NCBI GenBank assembly: GCA_011391655.1
Contig: JAABQE010000310.1
Location: 1 to 5,130 of the forward strand
Reading direction: 5' to 3'
Origin: Hydrogenophilales bacterium
Lineage (GTDB): Bacteria; Pseudomonadota; Gammaproteobacteria; Burkholderiales; Thiobacillaceae
Length of the DNA: 5,130 nucleotides
Position numbers and translations under genes: made by a program. Below the pieces are notes generated by a model. The model was not told the origin of the DNA, made no database searches, and saw nothing but the letters and a program-made list of their open reading frames with translations. Each line of letters starts with the position of its first letter. Position 1 is the stretch's first letter. Below, one piece after another: positions 1 through 5,130 of this stretch.

Positions 1-1152
1 CCCCTCACAGCCGTGGTGCGCCAGCATGGCCCGGGCGTGCGGCAGGAAATTCTTGGCGAAACGCTGCAAAGCCGGTTTGGTGAGGCTGTGCAAGCCCACA
101 AGCTGAGAATTGCGGGTTATCCGCGTTTTGAGCCGAAAGCCGGGCAAACCGCCGCTGCCGAAATGACTTTCAGCGCCAGTTTTGAGGTCTATCCTGAAGT
201 CAAGATTGATGCATTGAGTTCGGGCAAGATCAGCCGTCCCATCGTGGAACTGAGCGATGCCGACGTGGCGAAAACCCTTGAAGTGCTGCAGAAGCAGCGC
301 CGCACCTTTGAAGTGTCGGATCGGGCTGCGGCAGAAGGCGACCTGGTCAAGTTTGATTATCAGGGCACGGTCGATGGCGTGGCATTTGAGGGTGGCAAGG
401 GCGAAGACTTCGCTGCGGTGATCGGCGAAGGCCGCTTGCTGAAAGATTTCGAGCAGAGCCTGATTGGGCTTAAAGCAGGCGACAACAAGGGTTTCGATCT
501 GACTTTCCCGGCTGAATACGCTGCCAAGGAGCTGGCTGGCAAGGCCGCACACTTCGAAGTTCAGGTGAAAGAAGTTCAAGCCGCTGTATTGCCACCCGTT
601 GATGCGGAATTTGCCAAGGCTTTGGGTGTCGAAGATGGCGATGTGGACAAACTCAAGGCCGAAGTGAAGGCCAATCTGGAGCGCGAGGTGAAACGTCGCG
701 TGCAGACGAAGCTGAAAGAACAGACGATGGAATTGCTGTTGCAGAAAAGCACGCTGGATCTGCCGCAAAGTCTGGTGGCCATGGAAACGGATCGCCTGTT
801 GAAAATGACCGAAGCCGATATGCAGTCGCGTGGGGTTCAGACCATGAAGCTGACGGCCGATATGTTTACTGGGCAGGCTGAACGCCGGGTGCGTTTGGGC
901 CTGATCCTGGCTGAAATCGTGCAGGCAAACAAACTCGTGGCGCAGCCTGACCAGATCCGCTCGCTGATTCAGGAGCAGGCACAAAGTTACGAAGAGCCCG
1001 ATCAAGTCGCGCAGTGGTTCTATCAAAACCCTGAGCGGATGCAGGAAATCGAGTCTCTGGCTCTGGAAGAAAACGTTGTTGCATGGGTTGCCGGTCAGGC
1101 TGCGGTAGAAGATGTGACAACCACCTTTGAAGAATTGATGGGACGTGCCTGA
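1..1152 (+). CDS. tig: Trigger factor, ribosome-associated chaperone and peptidyl-prolyl isomerase (5' end outside window)
   Basis: Trigger factor binds ribosomal protein L23 at the exit tunnel and shields nascent chains in the cytosol; its FKBP-type domain isomerises proline bonds. The reading frame is open from base 1 and shows 383 residues. By alignment from memory with the 432-residue E. coli protein, about 49 residues are missing, including the GFRKGK-type ribosome-binding signature. Visible residues 1 to about 110 are the rest of the N-terminal domain, with the characteristic FEVYPEV. Residues about 113-193 form the FKBP domain, with [13 protein letters not shown] (129-133) and LTFPAEY. 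The remainder is the helical C-terminal chaperone domain, ending in the family-typical [12 protein letters not shown] at base 13 is internal and not the true start. The stop overlaps the clpP start by one base, so the two genes are probably co-transcribed. No frameshift or missing segment is seen. The identification is very secure. Confidence 0.97.
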   Translation, partial: PLTAVVRQHGPGVRQEILGETLQSRFGEAVQAHKLRIAGYPRFEPKAGQTAAAEMTFSASFEVYPEVKIDALSSGKISRPIVELSDADVAKTLEVLQKQRRTFEVSDRAAAEGDLVKFDYQGTVDGVAFEGGKGEDFAAVIGEGRLLKDFEQSLIGLKAGDNKGFDLTFPAEYAAKELAGKAAHFEVQVKEVQAAVLPPVDAEFAKALGVEDGDVDKLKAEVKANLEREVKRRVQTKLKEQTMELLLQKSTLDLPQSLVAMETDRLLKMTEADMQSRGVQTMKLTADMFTGQAERRVRLGLILAEIVQANKLVAQPDQIRSLIQEQAQSYEEPDQVAQWFYQNPERMQEIESLALEENVVAWVAGQAAVEDVTTTFEELMGRA

Positions 1153-1808
1153 TGCATATTGATTTTGAACGCGGTGTGTCTGATTCCCGCGCCTTTGAAC
1201 CCCAAGGTCTGGGGCTGGTCCCCATGGTGGTCGAGCAAAGCGGCCGTGGCGAGCGTGCATATGACATTTATTCGCGCCTGCTCAAGGAACGCGTCATTTT
1301 TCTGGTTGGCCCCGTGAACGACTCAACGGCCAATCTGGTCGTCGCGCAAATGCTGTTCCTGGAATCGGAAAATCCCGATAAGGATATTTACTTCTATATC
1401 AACTCGCCGGGTGGTTCGGTTTCGGCCGGCATGGCGATCTACGACACCATGCAGTTCATCAAGCCGGATGTGTCCACGCTGTGTATCGGACAGGCGGCCA
1501 GCATGGGCGCCTTTCTGCTGACGGCGGGTGCCAAGGGCAAACGCTATTGTTTGCCGAATTCGCGCGTGATGATTCATCAGCCGTTGGGCGGGTTTCAAGG
1601 GCAGGCGTCGGACATCGCGATTCACGCCAAGGAAATCCTGTATCTGAAAGGTCGTCTGAATGGCATGCTGGCCCAGCATTCGGGACAAAGCCTGGAAACG
1701 ATCGAACGCGATACCGACCGTGACAATTTCATGAGTGCGGAAGACGCTGTAAATTACGGTCTGGTCGACAAAGTGTTAACGACCCGTATCGAAGCAAGCG
1801 TTAAGTAA
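1152..1808 (+). CDS. clpP: ATP-dependent Clp protease proteolytic subunit ClpP
   Basis: ClpP is the serine peptidase (family S14) that forms two stacked seven-membered rings and degrades proteins fed in by ClpX or ClpA. All three catalytic residues are visible: Ser117 in GQAASMGAF, His142 in MIHQPLGG and Asp191 in ERDTDRDNF. They correspond to Ser97, His122 and Asp171 of mature E. coli ClpP. The oxyanion-strand motif [10 protein letters not shown] is at 84-93. By comparison with E. coli, self-cleavage would fall just before GLVPMV at residue 21. This gives a propeptide of about 20 residues against 14, and accounts for part of the length difference (218 against 207). The ATG at 1152 is chosen because it forms a TGATG junction with the tig stop and has a weak GGGA eight bases upstream. 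A GTG at 1176 would shorten the propeptide but has no visible ribosome site. Translation is probably coupled to tig. Confidence 0.97.
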   Translation: MHIDFERGVSDSRAFEPQGLGLVPMVVEQSGRGERAYDIYSRLLKERVIFLVGPVNDSTANLVVAQMLFLESENPDKDIYFYINSPGGSVSAGMAIYDTMQFIKPDVSTLCIGQAASMGAFLLTAGAKGKRYCLPNSRVMIHQPLGGFQGQASDIAIHAKEILYLKGRLNGMLAQHSGQSLETIERDTDRDNFMSAEDAVNYGLVDKVLTTRIEASVK

Positions 1809-1818
1809 AGGAATAGGC

Positions 1819-3093
1819 ATGGTAGACAAAGGCTCGAGCGACAAACTTCTTTATTGCTCCTTCTGCGGCAAAAGCCAGCACGAGGTGCGCAAGCTGATTG
1901 CTGGGCCGTCGGTGTTCATCTGCGACGAATGCGTCGAGTTGTGTAACGACATCATCCGCGAGGAGATCCAGCAAGCCGATAACCAGAAGGGCGGTGCAAG
2001 CTCCGATTTGCCGACTCCGCATGAAATCAGCAACATTCTTGACCAATACGTGATCGGCCAGAGCCAGGCTAAAAAATCGCTGGCCGTCGCTGTGTACAAC
2101 CACTACAAACGTCTGCGCAGCAATTCGGGCAGCGGTGATGTTGAACTGGCCAAGAGCAATATCCTGCTGATCGGTCCGACGGGTTCGGGCAAAACTTTGC
2201 TGGCACAAACACTGGCCCGTCTGCTGAACGTGCCGTTTGTGATTGCGGATGCCACCACCTTGACCGAAGCCGGTTATGTCGGTGAGGACGTCGAGAACAT
2301 CATCCAGAAGTTGCTGCAAAAATGCGATTATGACGTCGATAAAGCCAAGCAGGGCATCGTTTATATTGATGAAATTGACAAGATCTCGCGCAAGTCCGAT
2401 AACCCATCCATTACGCGCGACGTGTCGGGTGAAGGCGTGCAGCAGGCCTTGCTCAAGCTGATCGAAGGCACCACCGCTTCGGTGCCGCCACAGGGCGGTC
2501 GCAAGCACCCAAATCAGGAGTTTGTTCAGGTCGATACCAGCAATATTCTGTTCATCTGCGGCGGTGCGTTCAGCGGGTTGGAAAAGGTCATCCGGGGTCG
2601 CACCGAAAAGGGCGGCATCGGCTTTGGCGCGCAGGTCAAAAACGTCGACGACACCAAGCGTGACGTGGAGCTGTTGCATCAAGTCGAACCCGAAGATCTG
2701 ATCAAATATGGCCTGATTCCGGAGTTTGTCGGTCGCCTGCCGGTCGTGACCACGCTCGATGAACTGGACGAGTCTGCGCTGGTGCAAATTCTGACCGAGC
2801 CGAAGAACGCGCTGACCAAGCAGTTTGCCAAACTGTTCAAGATGGAAGGCGTGGATCTCGAGTTTCGGGAAGAGGCGCTCAATGCAATTGCGAAACGCGC
2901 CTTGGCACGTCGAACCGGTGCGCGCGGGCTGCGCTCCATCATTGAACATGCGTTGCTCGATACCATGTATGACTTGCCTTCGTTAAAAGGCGTGAGCAAG
3001 GTGGTGGTCGATCAAGGCCTGATCAACGGCGAGGGTAAGCCCCTGTTGATTTATTCCGAGCAGGGCGAGCAGCCGTTGGCTGCTGGCGCCTGA
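1819..3093 (+). CDS. clpX: ATP-dependent unfoldase ClpX, specificity subunit of ClpXP
   Basis: ClpX is a hexameric AAA+ unfoldase that recognises substrates such as ssrA-tagged proteins, unfolds them with ATP and passes them to ClpP. At 424 residues it equals the E. coli length. The N-terminal C4 zinc-binding domain has Cys13, Cys16, Cys35 and Cys38. The AAA+ module follows, with Walker A GPTGSGKT (119-126), pore loop GYVG (152-155), Walker B with Asp184 and Glu185, pore-2 segment around 199-203, RKH loop (228-230), arginine finger Arg306 in EFVGRLP and sensor-2 Arg369 in TGARG. The ClpP-docking IGF loop is at 267-269, so it should pair with the ClpP encoded just upstream. The start is well supported: AAAGGA at 1807-1812 lies six bases before the ATG and overlaps the clpP TAA stop. 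The 10-base gap implies a shared transcript with clpP. No anomalies are seen. Confidence 0.98.
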   Translation: MVDKGSSDKLLYCSFCGKSQHEVRKLIAGPSVFICDECVELCNDIIREEIQQADNQKGGASSDLPTPHEISNILDQYVIGQSQAKKSLAVAVYNHYKRLRSNSGSGDVELAKSNILLIGPTGSGKTLLAQTLARLLNVPFVIADATTLTEAGYVGEDVENIIQKLLQKCDYDVDKAKQGIVYIDEIDKISRKSDNPSITRDVSGEGVQQALLKLIEGTTASVPPQGGRKHPNQEFVQVDTSNILFICGGAFSGLEKVIRGRTEKGGIGFGAQVKNVDDTKRDVELLHQVEPEDLIKYGLIPEFVGRLPVVTTLDELDESALVQILTEPKNALTKQFAKLFKMEGVDLEFREEALNAIAKRALARRTGARGLRSIIEHALLDTMYDLPSLKGVSKVVVDQGLINGEGKPLLIYSEQGEQPLAAGA

Positions 3094-3100
3094 TTCTGGT

Positions 3101-3126
3101 GTGAGCCGGCTTGATGGCCGGCTCAC
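3101..3126 (+). terminator. Perfect 10-bp stem-loop after clpX, possible weak terminator or 3' processing hairpin
   Basis: GTGAGCCGGC (3101-3110) is exactly complementary to GCCGGCTCAC (3117-3126), separated by six bases. A T·G pair at 3111/3116 could reduce the loop to four. The hairpin starts seven bases after the clpX stop, where an operon terminator is expected. However, only two Ts follow the stem, and the reverse strand has no T-run either, so it is not a classical Rho-independent terminator in either direction. It may terminate inefficiently, protect the 3' end of the tig-clpP-clpX message, or mark a processing site. The structure is seen directly; the role is inferred. Confidence 0.55.
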
Positions 3127-3153
3127 TTGAAATACGAACTATGCCCCCCAGCT
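3126..3153 (+). promoter_or_regulatory. Predicted heat-shock (sigma-32/RpoH) promoter of lon
   Basis: The -35 element CTTGAA (3126-3131, followed by another A) is separated by 14 bases from CCCCAGCT (3146-3153). The known sigma-32 consensus is CTTGAA, a spacer of about 13-17 bases, then CCCCATNT. The -35 matches fully and the -10 matches at all but one specified position (G for T). The expected transcription start is about 3159-3162, giving a lon leader of about 50 bases. E. coli lon is a known RpoH-regulon gene, so the placement makes biological sense. The first base of the -35 element is also the last base of the preceding hairpin. No convincing sigma-70 promoter was seen in this spacer. 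Confidence 0.72.
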
Positions 3154-3160
3154 AGGGAAG

Positions 3161-3181
3161 TGCGTGGTTTATCGCCACGCA
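3161..3181 (+). other. Stem-loop at the predicted 5' end of the lon leader
   Basis: TGCGTGG (3161-3167) pairs perfectly with CCACGCA (3175-3181) across a seven-base loop. A G·T pair at 3160/3182 could extend it. If the upstream sigma-32 promoter is real, this hairpin forms almost at the first base of the lon mRNA. There it could protect the transcript from 5'-end-dependent decay. A 7-bp repeat can also occur by chance, so the function is uncertain. Confidence 0.4.
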
Positions 3182-3184
3182 TCC

Positions 3185-3207
3185 TTTCCTCAACCCTGAC
3201 CAGGAAA
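3185..3207 (+). promoter_or_regulatory. lon ribosome-binding site with a complementary upstream segment
   Basis: AGGAAA (3202-3207) holds the lon Shine-Dalgarno sequence. Its AGGA core is seven bases from the ATG at 3213 and four from the ATG at 3210, which favours 3213. TTTCCT (3185-3190) is its exact reverse complement across an 11-base loop, so the leader could fold to hide the ribosome site. Six pairs closing a large loop make a weak helix. Temperature-dependent opening is possible, but this is speculation. Confidence 0.35.
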
Positions 3208-3212
3208 TTATG

Positions 3213-5130
3213 ATGAGCGACAACGTATCCAAGGAACAGATTGACCTGCCGCTGTTGCCGTTGAGGGATGTGGTGGTATTTCCCCATATGGTCATTCCGC
3301 TGTTTGTCGGCCGTCCCAAATCGATCAAGGCGCTGGAAACCTCGATGGAATCCGGCAAAAGCATTCTCCTCGTCGCGCAGAAAACGGCCGCGCAGGACGA
3401 CCCTACACCCGAAGACCTGTACGACACGGGCAGCGTCGCTACCGTGTTGCAAATGCTGAAATTGCCCGATGGCACCGTCAAGGTGCTGGTGGAAGGCAAT
3501 CAGCGCGCCCGCGTAATCGATGTGACCGACGTGGGCACCCATCTCACTGCGCGTGCCGAAATTTTGCCAGCCGAGGGCGAGGAGCTGGTTGAAGTGGAGG
3601 CGATGCGCCGTGCGTTGCTGACCCAGTTTGACCAGTACGTCAAACTCAACAAAAAAATCCCGCCGGAGATCCTCACTTCATTGTCAGGGATTGACGAAGG
3701 CGGGCGTCTGGCCGACACCATCGTCGCGCATTTGCCGCTGAAGCTTGAGCAGAAGCAGGAAGTGCTGGAAATGATCGGCGTGAACAAGCGCCTGGAACAT
3801 TTGCTCGGCCTGCTGGAAGGCGAGCTCGACATTCTGCAGGTGGAAAAGCGCATCCGTGGCCGCGTCAAGCGGCAGATGGAAAAGAGTCAGCGCGAGTATT
3901 ACCTGAACGAACAGGTCAAGGCGATTCAGAAAGAACTGGGCGACATCGAAGAAGGTGCCGAGCTGGAAGATCTGGAAAAGCGCGTCAAGGAAGCCAGCAT
4001 GTCCAAGGAGGCCGAGACCAAGGCCATGGGCGAGCTGAAAAAATTGCGCATGATGTCACCGATGTCGGCTGAAGCCACCGTGATCCGCAGCTATATCGAG
4101 GCGATCGTGAGCTTGCCGTGGAAGAAAAAAACCAAGATCAGCAAGGATTTGGTCAAGGCTGAAAAGGTACTGGATCAGGATCATTACGGCCTGGACAAGG
4201 TCAAGGAACGCATCCTGGAATACCTCGCCGTGCAGCAGCGTGTGGACAAGGTGAAAGCGCCGATCCTGTGCCTGGTTGGCCCCCCCGGCGTGGGTAAAAC
4301 CTCGCTCGGCCAATCCATTGCGCGCGCGACCAATCGCAAGTTTGTACGCATGGCGCTCGGTGGCGTGCGCGATGAATCCGAGATTCGCGGACATCGCCGC
4401 ACCTATATCGGGTCGATGCCGGGCAAAATACTGCAAAGCCTGACCAAGATCGGCGTGAAAAACCCGCTATTCCTGCTCGATGAAGTTGACAAGATGGGGC
4501 AGGACTTCCGTGGCGACCCTTCATCGGCTTTGCTGGAGGTGCTCGATCCCGAGCAAAACCACACCTTCCAGGACCATTACATCGAGGTTGAATATGACCT
4601 GTCCGATGTGATGTTCGTTGCCACGGCTAACTCGCTTAACCTGCCAGCCCCCTTGCTGGACCGGATGGAGGTGATTCGCCTGTCGGGGTATACGGAAGAT
4701 GAAAAGGTCAATATTGCCGTGCGTTATCTTGCGCCCAAGCAGCTCAAGGTTAACGGCATCAAGGAGGGCGAACTCGCCATTGCCGAGTCGGCCATCCGCG
4801 ACATCGTGCGTTATTACACGCGTGAGGCCGGTGTACGCAGCCTTGAGCGTGAATTGTCCAAGATCTGCCGCAAGGCCGTTAAGGCCCTGCTGTTGAAGAA
4901 ACAGATGGCTAAAATTTCGGTTACATCGCGCAATCTTGAAAAATACCTGGGCGTGCGCCGCTTCAGCTTCGGCATCGCCGAGATGAACAATCAGGTCGGC
5001 CAGGTCACCGGCCTTGCCTGGACCGAAGTCGGCGGTGAATTGCTCACAATCGAGGCGGTTTCCTTGCCGGGTCGCGGCAAGATGACCACCACCGGCAAGC
5101 TGGGCGAGGTGATGCAGGAGTCGATTCAGG
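3213..5130 (+). CDS. lon: ATP-dependent Lon protease (LonA type), 3' end outside window
   Basis: Lon is a cytosolic hexameric AAA+ protease with ATPase and Ser-Lys peptidase in one chain; it degrades misfolded and short-lived regulatory proteins. The frame stays open to the window end, giving 639 residues of an expected 780-800. The N-terminal substrate-binding domain starts with [15 protein letters not shown] (12-26). A long helical, coiled-coil region spans about 190-300 and contains [13 protein letters not shown]. The AAA+ module has Walker A GPPGVGKT (356-363), pore-loop Tyr398, Walker B Asp423 and Glu424, sensor-1 Asn473, arginine finger Arg484 and sensor-2 Arg542. The peptidase domain begins near 595 with [15 protein letters not shown]; the catalytic Ser and Lys (679 and 722 in E. 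coli) lie beyond the end, so activity cannot be confirmed here. An adjacent in-frame ATG at 3210 would add one Met; 3213 has the better Shine-Dalgarno spacing. Lon probably has its own heat-shock promoter, separate from clpX. Confidence 0.97.
   Translation, partial: MSDNVSKEQIDLPLLPLRDVVVFPHMVIPLFVGRPKSIKALETSMESGKSILLVAQKTAAQDDPTPEDLYDTGSVATVLQMLKLPDGTVKVLVEGNQRARVIDVTDVGTHLTARAEILPAEGEELVEVEAMRRALLTQFDQYVKLNKKIPPEILTSLSGIDEGGRLADTIVAHLPLKLEQKQEVLEMIGVNKRLEHLLGLLEGELDILQVEKRIRGRVKRQMEKSQREYYLNEQVKAIQKELGDIEEGAELEDLEKRVKEASMSKEAETKAMGELKKLRMMSPMSAEATVIRSYIEAIVSLPWKKKTKISKDLVKAEKVLDQDHYGLDKVKERILEYLAVQQRVDKVKAPILCLVGPPGVGKTSLGQSIARATNRKFVRMALGGVRDESEIRGHRRTYIGSMPGKILQSLTKIGVKNPLFLLDEVDKMGQDFRGDPSSALLEVLDPEQNHTFQDHYIEVEYDLSDVMFVATANSLNLPAPLLDRMEVIRLSGYTEDEKVNIAVRYLAPKQLKVNGIKEGELAIAESAIRDIVRYYTREAGVRSLERELSKICRKAVKALLLKKQMAKISVTSRNLEKYLGVRRFSFGIAEMNNQVGQVTGLAWTEVGGELLTIEAVSLPGRGKMTTTGKLGEVMQESIQ

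Noticed and set aside
1194..1227. TTTGAA followed by CCCCATGG inside clpP, resembling a sigma-32 promoter
   Set aside because: The spacer is 20 bases, too long for sigma-32, and the first -35 base is wrong. CCCCATGG simply encodes part of the conserved LVPMV of ClpP.
866..1267. A 133-codon minus-strand open frame spanning the tig-clpP junction
   Set aside because: It overlaps two clear genes and has a low-complexity, Pro/Arg/Ser-rich composition typical of a shadow frame, with no recognisable domain.
1801..2949. A 382-codon open frame on the minus strand, antisense to clpX
   Set aside because: It lies entirely inside a strongly conserved, intact clpX and resembles no known family. Long antisense frames arise readily from codon bias in GC-rich genes. 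No ribosome site or promoter was recognised for it.
3123..3542. Minus-strand open frames over the lon start and spacer (for example 139 codons)
   Set aside because: They are antisense to the conserved lon N-terminal domain, have no family resemblance, and run through the promoter and hairpin region.
3210..5130. Possible frameshift or pseudogene in lon, since it has no stop in the window
   Set aside because: The frame was translated codon by codon to the end. It keeps Lon homology throughout with no interruption; it simply runs out of the window.
1..5130. A novel defence, mobile or otherwise undescribed system
   Set aside because: All but about 130 bases is coding sequence for four universally known proteostasis proteins. 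No direct-repeat arrays, tRNAs, integrase or transposase fragments, or composition breaks were seen.

Overview
The window is a conserved housekeeping proteostasis locus in the order tig – clpP – clpX – lon, with all genes on the + strand. It begins inside tig (trigger factor), carries complete clpP and clpX, and ends inside lon. The protein sequences are close to their Escherichia coli counterparts throughout. The gene order is typical of Proteobacteria. The moderately GC-rich composition and the ClpX and ClpP sequence style suggest a betaproteobacterium, possibly of the Nitrosomonadales/Gallionellales type. That placement is inference from remembered family sequences and is not proven by the window.

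Layout: tig (1-1152, 5' end missing) shares one base with clpP (1152-1808) in a TGATG junction. clpX (1819-3093) follows after 10 bases, with its Shine-Dalgarno sequence overlapping the clpP stop. These three genes therefore look like one tightly packed, translationally linked operon. A spacer of about 119 bases (3094-3212) then separates clpX from lon (3213 to beyond 5130). In order, the spacer holds a perfect 10-bp inverted repeat, a strong match to a heat-shock (sigma-32/RpoH) promoter, a second stem-loop close to the predicted transcript start, and a short stretch complementary to the lon Shine-Dalgarno sequence. The spacer is the most informative non-coding part of the window and suggests that lon has its own heat-inducible transcription.

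How the genes work together: trigger factor meets nascent chains at the ribosome exit and helps them fold. ClpX unfolds tagged or damaged proteins and feeds them into the ClpP proteolytic chamber. Lon is a self-contained ATP-dependent protease that clears misfolded and regulatory proteins. The key motifs are intact in every part that can be seen. These are the ClpP catalytic triad, the ClpX zinc finger, Walker motifs and ClpP-docking loop, and the Lon AAA+ motifs. The Lon catalytic Ser-Lys dyad lies past the window end. No mobile element, CRISPR array, RNA gene or undescribed system was found. The window is core genome, and the findings concern regulation of lon and the compact tig-clpP junction.
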